A DNA stretch of 64,000 nucleotides from Chromatiaceae bacterium. Lineage in GTDB: Bacteria; Pseudomonadota; Gammaproteobacteria; Chromatiales; Chromatiaceae. The position numbers and the translations under genes are program-made. This document shows, one piece after another, positions 43,039 through 53,262 of the stretch; positions within the stretch are counted from its first letter, which is position 1, and every line of letters begins with the position of its first letter. Location: the NCBI GenBank assembly GCA_024235255.1, contig JACKMT010000001.1, positions 992,001 to 1,056,000 on the forward strand, given 5' to 3'. The notes under the pieces were generated by a model. That model did not search any database. It was not told where the DNA came from and saw nothing but the letters and a program-made list of their open reading frames with translations.

Positions 43039-46000
43039 ATGGTCAAGAAAAGAGCACAATCCGGGTTGAAGAACAGGCAGAAACGATCCACCGAGGTTGC
43101 TCCAGACCTTACGGAGGAGAAGCCAAAAGCCGAACACGAAGCCGCTTCCCGCAAGGATGACCGGCTGATCATCGTCGGGATCGGAGCGTCCGCGGGCGGA
43201 CTTGAAGCAATTGAAGCCTTTTTCCAGCAGATGGACCCGCAGAGCGGCATGGCTTTCGTGCTGGTGCAGCATCTAGATCCGAATCACAAGAGTATCCTTA
43301 GCGAACTTGTAGGGCGCTTCTCGAAAATGCCGGTGCAGGAGGTAACCCAGTCTCTACGGGTCGAGGCCAACCACGTTTACGTCATTCCACCCAACCGGGA
43401 TCTGGCGATTCTGAACAACCGGCTGCAGCTGCTCGATCCTTCGGGCCCGCGCCACCTAAGATTGTCAATCGACTACTTTTTCCGTTCACTCGCGCAGGAA
43501 GCACGCGACTCGGCCGTGGGCATAGTCCTCTCCGGTACCGGCACCGACGGTACGCTGGGCGTGCGCGCAATCAAGGGCGAGGGGGGACTGGTACTGGTGC
43601 AGGACCCCGCCACGGCGGCGTACGACGGCATGCCTCGCAGCGCGATCGCCACCGGACTCGCCGATGCGGTATTGCAGCCGGCAGAGATGGCACGCCAGCT
43701 GCTTGCCTACGCGCGTAATGCGACTTTTCCCTATACTCTTCCAGCCGGCGGCGCGCCTGAGTCGCTGGATGAAAGAGAACGGTTGTTCGTACTGCTGCGC
43801 TCCCAGACCGGGCACGATTTCTCGCTTTACAAAGATGCCACCATCACCCGCCGCATACAGCGGCGGATGACGATCAACGGCATCGATACGGAGTCGGATT
43901 TCATCCGATTGCTGCAGAAATCCCCGTCCGAGGTGGATGCGCTGTGGAAGGAGTTTCTCATCCGCGTGACCCAGTTCTTCCGCGATCAGGAGGTGTTCGA
44001 CGCACTGGGGACAGACGTCATTCCGGAACTGCTGAAGCGCAAAAGCCCGGATGAAGAGATCCGTATCTGGGTTCCTGCCTGCTCAACCGGCGAGGAGGTT
44101 TACTCCATCGCCATGCTGATTCATGAACACCTGGAGGATCTCGGAGAGACGCGCGATGTGCAGATCTTCGCCACCGACATCGACCAAGCAGCGCTTGAGG
44201 TCGCGCGTGCGGGGATCTATCCGGAGAGCATCATCAGCGATGTCTCCAAGGAGCGGCTAGCCCGGTTCTTCAACAAAAACAAGAGTGCTTACATCGTCGG
44301 CAAGGAGTTGCGCCGGATGCTGGTCTTCTCCAGTCACGACGTGATCAAAGATCCGCCATTCTCGCGCATGGATCTGGTTTCATGCCGCAACCTGTTGATT
44401 TACATGAAGACGGAGTTGCAGTCGAGAGTGCTCGGACTGTTCCACTACGCACTGAATGAGAACAGCTATCTGCTGCTCGGCAGCTCCGAGACGACCAGCG
44501 CCGCGCAGGATCTGTTTACCGAATTCAACCGCAAACTGCACCTGTATCAGCGGCGGCCGCGATCCGAGGCGAGATATCCCCGCCTGCCCTATTCCGGATT
44601 CTTTCAGTCGATGGGTCTGAGCGGTGTCGTCAAGGGGACGAAGATTCGCCGCAACAACGAACCAACGCTGCGCGAGGTGACAGAAGGGGCTTTACTGGAG
44701 CTGTACGCACCGACCTGCGTAGTGGTCGACGATGCCGGAAACATGCTCTATGTGCACGGTCAGACCGGGCGGTTTCTGGAAGCGACCACCGGCGAGGCCA
44801 ATCTGAATATCGCGCGGCTGGCACGCAAAGATCTCAGTATCCATCTGAGCGCGGCTATTCGGGAGGCGAGCGCGACGAAGAAGGAGGTCTGTTACCGCAG
44901 TCTGCGTCTGGAAGGGAACAGTGGAGTGCTGACGATCGACCTCCGCGTGCGCCCATTGCCGGGCAAAGCGCCGCAGCGAAGCGGGCTGCTGGTGCTGTTC
45001 GAGGAGGTAACGCCCCGGGGACAGCCAGGGGATGCAGAGACAACCCAGGTGGCGGACACCGCGCTGCTGGAACGTACGACCATGCTCGAACAGGAGCTGG
45101 CATCAACCCGTGAGGTGCTGCAGACCGCCAACGAGGAGCTGCAGACCAGCAACGAAGAGCTCAGTTCGACCGTGGAGGAGCTGCAATCCACCAACGAGGA
45201 GCTGCTCACCTCGCAGGAGGAGCTGCGCTCGGTCAACGAAGAGCTGCTTACCGTGAACGCGGAGCTGGAGGGGAAGCTTGAACAGCTCGCGGAAGCCAAC
45301 GCGGACAAGGAAAATCTACTCACCAGCACCGAGGTCGGCACCATCTTTCTCGATCTCGAGAAGCGCATCAAGTGGTTCTCTCCAATCGTCACCAAGATAG
45401 TCTATCTGATCGAAGGGGATATCGGACGTCCCGTCGAACACATCTCCCATCGGTTGAAGGATGTGGATCTGCCGGCTGTGGTGGAGCAGGTGCTGGACAC
45501 CCTCGCACCGGTGGACCGGGAGGTCTGCGACGAGGACGGCAGCTGGTACAACCTCAGAGTGACGCTCTACCGCACGGAAAATCATGCCATCGGCGGGGTG
45601 GTGGTCACTCTTTCCGACATCAGCGAGGTGCGGCGCGCAAAACAGTTCGCGCTGTTCCATAAGCTGCTGGAATCCTCACCGGACGCGACCGTGATCGCCG
45701 ATGCTGGCGGTCAGATTTTCATGATCAACAAACGTGCAGAAGCGCTGTTCGGCTGGAGTGCAAAAGAGCTGAAGGGCCGGCCTGTAGAAATACTGGTGCC
45801 GACGCGTTTCCAGCTGCAACACCGGCAGCATCGCGAGCGCTTTCTAGAGGCGCCGCGAGTCCGCACCATGGGGCTGGGAAATACACTCAAGTGCCGGCGC
45901 AAGGATGGCAGCGAGTTTTTCGGTCAGATCTCATTGAGCCCGATTGAGACCGAAATGGGCATGTTGGTCTACAGCGCGGTCCGCGACGTCTCCGAACAGC

Positions 46001-46536
46001 AGCAGGCGGAGCAGGTTCTGCAACGCACCAATCGGATATACCAATGCATGGAGCAGCTCGACATCGCCGCCTGCACCGGCCCGGAGCAGAACGGTAAGCT
46101 GCTGCGACGGCTGTGCCGCGAAATGGTGAAAAGGGCCGGTTACACGCAGTGCTGGATCAGCCTCAAAAACGGTAAAGGGAGCAGTGCGCTGCCACCTGCC
46201 GCGCAGGCCGGTCTGCCGAAAAAGAGCCGTTCGTCGCTGGACCCTGCGTTATCTGCGCTGATAGGCAGTAACGGAGTTACCGTCGTACGCGACATTCCGA
46301 CCCGAACGGATCACAGCGACCTGCGCCCGCTGGCCCAGTCGTGGGGATTCGGCGCGGTGGCGCTGCTGCCGCTCATGAAGGGCAAGCTTACTTTGGGTAC
46401 ACTCGGCCTGCATGCTGAGGAGTCCTGGGCATTCGGTGACAACGAGCTGGATCCGCTGCGTGTTCTGAGCAGAAGGTTGACCGACTGTTTCAATGAAAAA
46501 AAAACAATGAAAACATCTGAGATCAAATTGTCATGA
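43039..46536 (+). CDS. CheB-CheR-PAS-GAF fusion signalling protein
   Basis: The 1165-residue protein joins a CheB-type esterase domain (about 42-225; IVGIGASAGGLEAIEAFFQQ with Ser51, VQHLDPNH with His78, SGTGTDGTLG with the Asp) to a CheR methyltransferase (about 250-500; YKDATITRRIQRRM, VPACSTGEEVYSIAML, SCRNLLIYM). A PAS_10-like part (about 545-640) follows. Then comes a long coiled coil (about 674-757) built from NEEL repeats, two PAS domains (about 760-990) and a GAF-like domain (about 1000-1147). There is no receiver and no histidine kinase domain. All methylesterase and methyltransferase motifs look intact. It overlaps the next gene by 4 bases. It lies far from the main che operon, so it probably serves another receptor or has a separate signalling role. 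Confidence 0.92.
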   Translation: MVKKRAQSGLKNRQKRSTEVAPDLTEEKPKAEHEAASRKDDRLIIVGIGASAGGLEAIEAFFQQMDPQSGMAFVLVQHLDPNHKSILSELVGRFSKMPVQEVTQSLRVEANHVYVIPPNRDLAILNNRLQLLDPSGPRHLRLSIDYFFRSLAQEARDSAVGIVLSGTGTDGTLGVRAIKGEGGLVLVQDPATAAYDGMPRSAIATGLADAVLQPAEMARQLLAYARNATFPYTLPAGGAPESLDERERLFVLLRSQTGHDFSLYKDATITRRIQRRMTINGIDTESDFIRLLQKSPSEVDALWKEFLIRVTQFFRDQEVFDALGTDVIPELLKRKSPDEEIRIWVPACSTGEEVYSIAMLIHEHLEDLGETRDVQIFATDIDQAALEVARAGIYPESIISDVSKERLARFFNKNKSAYIVGKELRRMLVFSSHDVIKDPPFSRMDLVSCRNLLIYMKTELQSRVLGLFHYALNENSYLLLGSSETTSAAQDLFTEFNRKLHLYQRRPRSEARYPRLPYSGFFQSMGLSGVVKGTKIRRNNEPTLREVTEGALLELYAPTCVVVDDAGNMLYVHGQTGRFLEATTGEANLNIARLARKDLSIHLSAAIREASATKKEVCYRSLRLEGNSGVLTIDLRVRPLPGKAPQRSGLLVLFEEVTPRGQPGDAETTQVADTALLERTTMLEQELASTREVLQTANEELQTSNEELSSTVEELQSTNEELLTSQEELRSVNEELLTVNAELEGKLEQLAEANADKENLLTSTEVGTIFLDLEKRIKWFSPIVTKIVYLIEGDIGRPVEHISHRLKDVDLPAVVEQVLDTLAPVDREVCDEDGSWYNLRVTLYRTENHAIGGVVVTLSDISEVRRAKQFALFHKLLESSPDATVIADAGGQIFMINKRAEALFGWSAKELKGRPVEILVPTRFQLQHRQHRERFLEAPRVRTMGLGNTLKCRRKDGSEFFGQISLSPIETEMGMLVYSAVRDVSEQQQAEQVLQRTNRIYQCMEQLDIAACTGPEQNGKLLRRLCREMVKRAGYTQCWISLKNGKGSSALPPAAQAGLPKKSRSSLDPALSALIGSNGVTVVRDIPTRTDHSDLRPLAQSWGFGAVALLPLMKGKLTLGTLGLHAEESWAFGDNELDPLRVLSRRLTDCFNEKKTMKTSEIKLS

Positions 46537-47111
46537 GCAAGAGCAAGCTAGAGGAGAGGACACTACAGATTCTGCGGCGGCGTGCAGAGGCCGCGATCGA
46601 CGGGCAGGAAGAGACCGGCAGGGAGTTGGACAACCTGTCGCAGGATGAGATCCGCCGGCTGGTCCATGAATTGGATGTGCACCGGGTCGAGTTGGAGATG
46701 CAGAACGAGGAGCTGCGCCGGACCCAGGACGAACTGGAAGAGGCACTCGACCGCTACACCGACCTGTACGACTATGCCCCGGTCGGTTATCTGATCGTCC
46801 AGAGCTACGGCATCATCACCAGCGCCAATGTCACGGCCGGCACCCTGTTGGGCGAGAACCGAAACGATCTGGCGGGCGCCTCGATCCAGAGTTATATCGT
46901 CAAGGAGTGCCAGGATGATTTCTACAAGCTGCGGCGCAATGCGGAGAAAAAAGCGGGTGTGCAGAGCTGCGAGATCATGATGAAAAGGAACCGAAGCGCT
47001 CCGTTCAAATGCCGCGTGGATTGTATCGCGATCCCCGGTGAGGATGGAGCCACCGCTTTCCGCATCTCCTTCTGTGAAATTCTCTACGCCCAAGGCGAGA
47101 ATTCTCAATAG
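46533..47111 (+). CDS. PAS-domain companion protein without output domain
   Basis: The 192-residue protein has an N-terminal coiled coil (about 10-75; LVHELDVHRVELEMQNEELR, then RTQDELEEALDRY) and one PAS domain (about 78-185; DLYDYAPVGYLIVQSYGIIT, GTLLGENRNDLAGASIQSYI). No kinase, receiver, GGDEF or DNA-binding domain follows. Related proteins beside CheB/CheR fusions usually continue into a histidine kinase, so this one may be a shortened relative. The clean stop and lack of kinase remnants downstream suggest a stable form. Its ATGA overlap with the fusion gene implies coupled synthesis. Confidence 0.88.
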   Translation: MSKSKLEERTLQILRRRAEAAIDGQEETGRELDNLSQDEIRRLVHELDVHRVELEMQNEELRRTQDELEEALDRYTDLYDYAPVGYLIVQSYGIITSANVTAGTLLGENRNDLAGASIQSYIVKECQDDFYKLRRNAEKKAGVQSCEIMMKRNRSAPFKCRVDCIAIPGEDGATAFRISFCEILYAQGENSQ

Positions 47112-47259
47112 AGATATAACATGCATCCTGCGTTTGCAGGCACCGGGACAACGGGCGACGCAGCGTGAAACTCCAGCCAGCCGAGCATACCCCCGCGATT
47201 CCGGCTAACCCAGCCGCAATCCTGTCGCATGCACTCGCCAGCGCAGTTCGAAGCGGCAG

Positions 47260-47643
47260 TCAATCGTACTCTACGTATTTGTAACCGACGCCGCCGGGTA
47301 TACCCTCAAGCGCACCGTTTTCACTTCCGGGCCGCCATAAAATCAACGCTTCGATCTTTTTCGCCAACTCGAAATCCTTGTCGGTTACACCGTCTGCCGA
47401 GTGGGTTCTCAGTTTCACCTTAAGCACTGCATAGGAGAGTTCGATATCCGGATGGTGGAACGCCGCTTCCGCCAGATGACCCACTGCGTTGACCAGCATC
47501 AGCGTGGCTCTCCAGCCGCCGGTGTTGTACGAGCGGCAAATCCATCCGTCGTTCAGCTGCCAATGCGAAAGTTCTCGGTTAAGACGGCGTCGTATCTCCT
47601 CCTCCGGGTAGACTTTCTCATTGGTTTGGATCCTGGTTGCCAT
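47260..47643 (-). CDS. Pterin-4a-carbinolamine dehydratase
   Basis: The 127-residue protein fits the PCD/DCoH signature: Glu-x3-His-His-Pro-x5-Tyr-x9-His-x-Asp in LAEAAFHHPDIELSY and KLRTHSADGVTDKDFELA. The family dehydrates 4a-hydroxytetrahydrobiopterin in aromatic hydroxylation, and some bacterial members work in other pterin routes. No phenylalanine hydroxylase is in the window, so the partner is unknown. It is on the minus strand, facing away from the PAS gene, with no other operon member. Confidence 0.85.
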   Translation of the reverse strand: MATRIQTNEKVYPEEEIRRRLNRELSHWQLNDGWICRSYNTGGWRATLMLVNAVGHLAEAAFHHPDIELSYAVLKVKLRTHSADGVTDKDFELAKKIEALILWRPGSENGALEGIPGGVGYKYVEYD

Positions 47644-47723
47644 AATGTTCTCTCAAGCATTGGTGCGCCGTTTGCCGATGCAGTTGTTATCCGGAATAGC
47701 CAAACCCCGGCACGGTGAAGGTA

Positions 47724-50700
47724 TCAGCTGACGGACCCGCGCATCGTCTCCGCACCGGCCACCACCATCGACAACATGGCAAAGTCAAGCGATGATCTTG
47801 CTCTGAACTCCGCAACGATTTCGGCATGCCGCTCGACCGCATACAGATTTGCCTCTTGCCACTGATCTATCATTTTTTTCGCGCTTTTTGTCGGCTTGGT
47901 GCATCTGAGAATGTGCGCGGTTATTTCACGCTGGTGGTTATTGAGCATGTCACCCAGACGGGTTCTGGCCAGATCGTGCCAGTGGGTGTGAATCTTGAGC
48001 AACCCTATCTGCTCCCTCAGCCAGTGAAACTGGAGCGTTTTGCCGAGATTGAAATAGAGTGCGGCCACCAGCAGAATCTCCCGGTCATGTTGCCGGGCCA
48101 CCCTGACGATGTCCAACGAAGAGGCCATCGGCACCAGAATGCCCACGCGCTGCGCCAACTCCCGAGGTACGCCGGCGTTGCTCAGATACTTCACTTTTTG
48201 ATTGAGTGAAAGCCGGTCGGTAGAGGTCAACGGCTTGGGCATACCGGCCGCCAGCTCTCGGACTCCGTCCCGGAAATAGTCGGCCAAAGTCTGAATCCCG
48301 GTACCCTGTTCATGATGCCGTAGCAGCCAGATCACGGTATGCCGCAGCAGATCGGTCACCATCAACATCAGCTCCATCTGCACAGCAGCCGCCACCTGAT
48401 TGTCGAGGGCCTCTATCTCCTGCCACAACTCATCGATACCGAAAATCTCGCTGATGGAAACATAAGCCCTGGTCAGCCCGGCGATATCCGCACCCACCTC
48501 CTCACGCACTCTGAAACCGAATCCGGGCCCCACATGGTCGACGATTCTGTTGGTAAGGTGGGTGGCGGTAATCTCCCGTTTCAGGCGGTGGCTGCCGATC
48601 TCGGCGGCAAACCGCTCCGTCAGCACTGTTGGAAAATAGCCGGTCAGTTCCGATTGTAGATAGGCATTGTCCGGAATATCGGATGCAAGCAGCGCTTCGT
48701 AGTAGTTCATTTTGCTGTAGGCGTGAAGCACTGAAAGCTCGGGCTTGGTCAAACCCCGGCCTTTTGCCTGGCGCTCGGCAATTGCCTTGGCACCCGGCAG
48801 AAACTCCAACTCCCGGTTCAGACGCCCGCGCTGTTCGAGACTGTCGATGAATCTGGCGTGTTCATAGAGCTTTTCCGGCGCTTTCCATGCCACCAGGCTG
48901 ATTGCCTGAGTCTGTGCATAGTTGTGCGCCAGTACCAGTTTGGCAACTTCGTCCGTCATCTCGACCAGCAGTCTGTTTCGCTGCTTTTGCGTCATCTCGC
49001 CGTTGGCGACGATCTGATCCAGCAGGATCTTGATGTTAACCTCATGGTCGGAACAGTCGACACCGGCTGAGTTATCGATTGCATCGGTATACAGCAGACC
49101 CCCTTTCGCAGCAAACTCCACCCTTCCAAGCTGGGTAAAACCGAGGTTGCCCCCCTCCCCCACTACTTTGCAGCGCAACTCATTGCCGTTTATCCGAACG
49201 CCTTCATTGGCTTTGTCGCCGACACTCTCATGGGTCTCGGTTTCGGCTTTGACGTAAGTACCGATGCCGCCGTTCCAGAGCAGATCGACTGGCGCCTTTA
49301 ACAAGAGAGTGATCAGCTCATTCGGCGGCAGACGGTCTGCCTTGACGCAGAGCAGACGCTTTACTTCGTCGCTCAATGGAATCGATTTCAAACTGCGGGC
49401 ATAAACGCCGCCGCCCCTGGAGATGACTCTCCTGTCGTAGTCGGTCCAGCTTGAACGCGGCAGTGCGAACAGCCGCTCCCGTTCGGTGTAGGAAATTTCC
49501 GGATCCGGATCCGGATCCAGAAAGATATGCATATGATTGAATGCACCGACCAGCTTGATATGGCGCGATAACAGCATGCCGTTGCCGAACACGTCGCCGG
49601 ACATATCGCCGATGCCGACGACTCTGAAATCTTCATGCAGGATATCGATGTTCAGCTCGCGGAAATTTCTCTTCACCGACTCCCAGGCGCCTCGTGCCGT
49701 GATGCCCATCTTCTTGTGGTCGTAGCCAGCCGAGCCGCCGGAGGCAAAGGCGTCACCGAGCCAGAAGCGGTACTCCTGCGCCACGCCGTTGGCGATATCG
49801 GAGAAGGTGGCGGTCCCTTTATCCGCCGCTATCACCAGGTAGGGATCGTCGCCGTCGTACTTCACCAGACTGTCAGGTGACACCACGCCGCCGCCGATCA
49901 GGTTGTCGGTCAGATCGAGCATGCCGCGCAGAAAGGTTTTATAGCATTCGACTGCCACGGCCATACTCTTCTCTCGGCTCTCATCGGCCGGCAGCCGCTT
50001 GACGACAAATCCGCCTTTCGACCCGACCGGCACGATCACGGTATTCTTCACCGTCTGCGCCTTCATCAATCCCAATACTTCGGTGCGAAAATCCTCCATT
50101 CGGTCAGACCAGCGCAGACCGCCGCGCGCTACCTTGCCGCCACGCAGATGCACGCCCTCCATCTGTAGGGAAAAGACAAATATCTCGAACATCGGCCGGG
50201 GCAAGGGCATGTTGCTGACCTGACTCGGATCTATTTTAAACGACAGGTAGGGTTTGGGCGTTCCGTCAGCGGCGGTCTGATAAAAGTTGGTGCGCAGCGT
50301 CGACATCACCAGGTTAACGAAGCTGCGCAGTATCCTGTCTTCATCGAGACTTGAAACCGACTCAAGCAGCGTCTCGATCCGTGCCAGTAGTTTTGTCAGC
50401 CGGGTCTCGTCGCGCCGGGCGTCGGGATTGAACCTGAGCGCAAACAGATCTACCAGGAGCTTTACGATTTCGGGATGCATGACCAGGCTCCTGATCACGT
50501 AGGAGCGGCTGTAAGGCGTCTTGATCTGCTGCAGATACTGGCTGTAGGCGCGCAGTATGGTGACTTGCCGCCAGGAGAGTCCGGCCTCCAGCACAAGTTG
50601 ATTGTAGCCGTCGTTATCCGCCAACCCTTCCCAGATCTTTTGAAAAGCCTCCTGGAATCGTTCTCCGATCTGATCGCTGAAATCCACCGGGCGTTTGGTA

Positions 50701-52550
50701 TAGCGCATGGAGAAATCGTGGATCCAGACTTCCCCCTCGGTGTCGCGTATATGGTAGGGCCGCTCGCCGAATACACTCAGGCCCATATTCTCGAGAATAG
50801 GGATGGCCTCGGACAAAGGCACCGGATGGTTAAGGGAGTAGAGCCGGAAATGAACACGGTTCGCAGATTCAATTATCGGACGGTAAAAATGCATTCCCAG
50901 CGTGTTGGTTTTGCGCGACTGTTCGATGCGTGCAATATCAACGGCCGCGGTGCGGGGATAGAAATCCTCGCGGTACCCGCCCGGAAAAGCAGATCCGTAC
51001 TGTTTAAGAAAGCGGGCAGCGGTCGCTTCTCCATACTTCTCCAGCAGTGCTTCGGCAAGGTCATCCTGCCAGGTTTTGCCCGCCGCCTCCACGCTTTGCT
51101 CGAGTTCAGCCTGGTCGAACTCAACCGGCGAAGCCGGCGAAGTATGGATAATGAAATGCAGTCGCGCCAACGTCGATTCTGAGAAAAAGGTGCTGAATTC
51201 CACCTCCGTTCCCTTGAGCTGATCGACCAACACCTGCTGCACCCGCAGCCGCAGCTCCCGGTTGTACTGCTCCTTGGGCAGATAAACCAGTATCGAGAAG
51301 AAACGGTTGAAGGGATCTCTGAACATAAACAACCGCGTTCGATGCCGCTCCTGCAGTCCCAGTATACCGAAGGATATTTCCGCCAGCTGCTCCACCGGAA
51401 TCTGGAACAGGTCGTCCCGCGGAAAAGTCACCAGAATCATCTGCAGCACCTTGCCGGAGAAACTGACCGGTGCGATTCTCGACATCCCGACAACCTCGGC
51501 CACTTTCGTTCTCAGCAAAGGTATATCCCTCGGCGGACTGCTGTAGGCGGCTATGGTAAACAGCCCGACTATGCAGTAGAGGCCGGTAACCACGCCGTTC
51601 CGGTCATATCTTTTGATACCGATATAGTCCATGTAGGCCGGACGGTGCACGGTTGATTTGGCGTTCGCCTTGGTGACGACCAGATGACACGGAAAGCTGG
51701 TATAACTGTCGCTCAAAACCGGCACTACCAAACTTGGATCGTACCCCGCGCTGCCGGCTTCCCGGAAAAGCCCGAGATTGGTTCGGTTGTCTATCACCAG
51801 ACACTGTTTGCCGTTCTCAGTGATCAGATCGAATTCGCAGTAAGCGAGAAAGGTAAAGTGATCGCGCACCGCCCAGTCAAGAAAAGCGCTGGTTTCCAAC
51901 AGCTCATCCCGCTCGACAGGCAGTGATATTCCCGCCATCTCCTCCGTAATCGCGAGGACCCGCTGTCTCATCAACTGCCAGTCCCGATTCGCCAGCGCCA
52001 CATCCAGCAGCACCGAACGCACCATTTTCTCAAGCGTCTGCATCATTTTCGGCGAGAGCTGTTTCTCTATCTGAAAGCAGATCATCGACTCCAGTTCGCC
52101 GAGGCCGGTTGAGATATCGTGCACCGCCTGCAAGCTTCCGTTTTTATCCCTTACGGTTGCCACCACCGGATGAATCGTGAGATGAATTGTGACGCCTGCG
52201 CGGTTCAATCCCATTGCGATCGAATCCACCAGAAACGACATATCATCGGTAACAATTTCAACAATGGTATGCGGACTCTGCCAGCCGTGCGCTTCAAAGC
52301 TGGGGTTATACACCCGAACTTTTGGATCGTTGTCGGTACGCTCCCGCAACAACTGCCAGTGCGCAATGACCGCACCGATCAGATCCGTGCTGTTGCTATT
52401 CTCCAGGTCTGCCGACGAAACCTGCCGATAGTAGATCTCCAACAGCGTCTTCAGCTGGCTGTTTTCCAAATCACAGAAATTGGGGCTGAGGCAGCGCAGG
52501 TACTCTTCACTGAGTTGCTGCTTCAACTGCAAGCCTTTATCGCTTCTCAT
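47724..52550 (-). CDS. gdhB: NAD-specific glutamate dehydrogenase (GDH-180 class)
   Basis: This giant enzyme oxidises glutamate to 2-oxoglutarate with NAD+. It is about 1608 residues, the normal size. The N-terminal part contains ACT-like regulatory segments (SFLVDSIAMGLNRAGVTIHL; YTSFPCHLVVTKANAKSTVH). The catalytic core is in the second half, with GGKVARGGLRWSDRMEDFRT, VIVPVGSKGGFVVKRL, LVIAADKGTATFSDIANG, and GGNLGFTQLGRVEFAAKGGL. The ATG at 52550 follows GGTGA. A GTG three codons upstream (52559) is possible. It is single-copy, not in an operon, and preceded by a palindrome-containing gap. Confidence 0.94.
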   Translation of the reverse strand: MRSDKGLQLKQQLSEEYLRCLSPNFCDLENSQLKTLLEIYYRQVSSADLENSNSTDLIGAVIAHWQLLRERTDNDPKVRVYNPSFEAHGWQSPHTIVEIVTDDMSFLVDSIAMGLNRAGVTIHLTIHPVVATVRDKNGSLQAVHDISTGLGELESMICFQIEKQLSPKMMQTLEKMVRSVLLDVALANRDWQLMRQRVLAITEEMAGISLPVERDELLETSAFLDWAVRDHFTFLAYCEFDLITENGKQCLVIDNRTNLGLFREAGSAGYDPSLVVPVLSDSYTSFPCHLVVTKANAKSTVHRPAYMDYIGIKRYDRNGVVTGLYCIVGLFTIAAYSSPPRDIPLLRTKVAEVVGMSRIAPVSFSGKVLQMILVTFPRDDLFQIPVEQLAEISFGILGLQERHRTRLFMFRDPFNRFFSILVYLPKEQYNRELRLRVQQVLVDQLKGTEVEFSTFFSESTLARLHFIIHTSPASPVEFDQAELEQSVEAAGKTWQDDLAEALLEKYGEATAARFLKQYGSAFPGGYREDFYPRTAAVDIARIEQSRKTNTLGMHFYRPIIESANRVHFRLYSLNHPVPLSEAIPILENMGLSVFGERPYHIRDTEGEVWIHDFSMRYTKRPVDFSDQIGERFQEAFQKIWEGLADNDGYNQLVLEAGLSWRQVTILRAYSQYLQQIKTPYSRSYVIRSLVMHPEIVKLLVDLFALRFNPDARRDETRLTKLLARIETLLESVSSLDEDRILRSFVNLVMSTLRTNFYQTAADGTPKPYLSFKIDPSQVSNMPLPRPMFEIFVFSLQMEGVHLRGGKVARGGLRWSDRMEDFRTEVLGLMKAQTVKNTVIVPVGSKGGFVVKRLPADESREKSMAVAVECYKTFLRGMLDLTDNLIGGGVVSPDSLVKYDGDDPYLVIAADKGTATFSDIANGVAQEYRFWLGDAFASGGSAGYDHKKMGITARGAWESVKRNFRELNIDILHEDFRVVGIGDMSGDVFGNGMLLSRHIKLVGAFNHMHIFLDPDPDPEISYTERERLFALPRSSWTDYDRRVISRGGGVYARSLKSIPLSDEVKRLLCVKADRLPPNELITLLLKAPVDLLWNGGIGTYVKAETETHESVGDKANEGVRINGNELRCKVVGEGGNLGFTQLGRVEFAAKGGLLYTDAIDNSAGVDCSDHEVNIKILLDQIVANGEMTQKQRNRLLVEMTDEVAKLVLAHNYAQTQAISLVAWKAPEKLYEHARFIDSLEQRGRLNRELEFLPGAKAIAERQAKGRGLTKPELSVLHAYSKMNYYEALLASDIPDNAYLQSELTGYFPTVLTERFAAEIGSHRLKREITATHLTNRIVDHVGPGFGFRVREEVGADIAGLTRAYVSISEIFGIDELWQEIEALDNQVAAAVQMELMLMVTDLLRHTVIWLLRHHEQGTGIQTLADYFRDGVRELAAGMPKPLTSTDRLSLNQKVKYLSNAGVPRELAQRVGILVPMASSLDIVRVARQHDREILLVAALYFNLGKTLQFHWLREQIGLLKIHTHWHDLARTRLGDMLNNHQREITAHILRCTKPTKSAKKMIDQWQEANLYAVERHAEIVAEFRARSSLDFAMLSMVVAGAETMRGSVS

Positions 52551-52891
52551 TCTTGTCACCCGGTAGTGTCAGGCAGGTTAAACTTTAAGTGCATTCGGTA
52601 CCCGTCCGGCAGCACTATCATGCATCACCCCCACAACTGCCGCCATCCAGAGACCGTGCGGCGCCGCACGGTTCGGAGATCCGTCGAAAAGCCCTGGATT
52701 AAGAATAAGCGCTGTTTAGCCCGAGGCACTACTAAAAAAATAGTCGCTAAGTGGGTAATACGCCACCGGAATAAAAATGCTTTAGCGGGGTTATGCCAGT
52801 GTCAGGCGCTGATAACAGAAAAGCCGCTTGAACTACCACAGAATGCGATGCAGACGAGTGTGGCGGCCGATTGCGATAACCGGAAAAGAAC
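52551..52891. other. Intergenic stretch upstream of gdhB with 20-bp palindrome
   Basis: The 340-bp gap contains a perfect 20-base palindrome, ACCGTGCGGCGCCGCACGGT, at 52653-52672. A more AT-rich part follows (about 52720-52830, with ACTAAAAAAATAG). I see no gene and no ribosome site. The palindrome could be an operator or a remnant of a terminator. It has no T-run after it on either strand. Confidence 0.5.
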
Positions 52892-53188
52892 TCAGGCGTA
52901 TTCGTTCAGGCCCAGAAGATCGCTTACCCGAGTACGTTCATCGATCTCTGTTACTGAACTGTATGACCGGATAGCCCGCTGGCCGCGCAGCGATAGCTGG
53001 TCGCCGGGGAAATGGAATCTTGCCTGCTTTGCGTGGTATTCGAAATCTTCCGGCAACCGAGCAGCGGGTGATACCGTCGGGACCCGCTGCTGCGCCGCAC
53101 CATCGGGTCTGGATGCGGTACTGGTTTGCACGGCTTTTCGTGCAACCTGCCGAGCCAGGTAACGGGAATTGTCGATGGTCAGGGTCAT
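52892..53188 (-). CDS. Uncharacterised small protein downstream of recR
   Basis: The 98-residue product begins MTLTIDNSRYLARQVARKAV and ends TRVSDLLGLNEYA. The middle is low-complexity (RPDGAAQQRVPTVSPAARLP). The C-terminal part, GQRAIRSYSSVTEIDERTRV, looks like a conserved short helical motif seen in small gammaproteobacterial proteins, but I cannot name a family. It follows recR with 74 bp between and may be transcribed with it. A TTG at 53212 is an alternative start, and no good ribosome site marks either. Confidence 0.55.
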   Translation of the reverse strand: MTLTIDNSRYLARQVARKAVQTSTASRPDGAAQQRVPTVSPAARLPEDFEYHAKQARFHFPGDQLSLRGQRAIRSYSSVTEIDERTRVSDLLGLNEYA

Positions 53189-53262
53189 GACTGTTTGCTT
53201 GCCGGAAACCAAGTGCAGGGAGGATTGTCTCCCATATTTTAGTTCCTGTCACTAGCGGCGGC

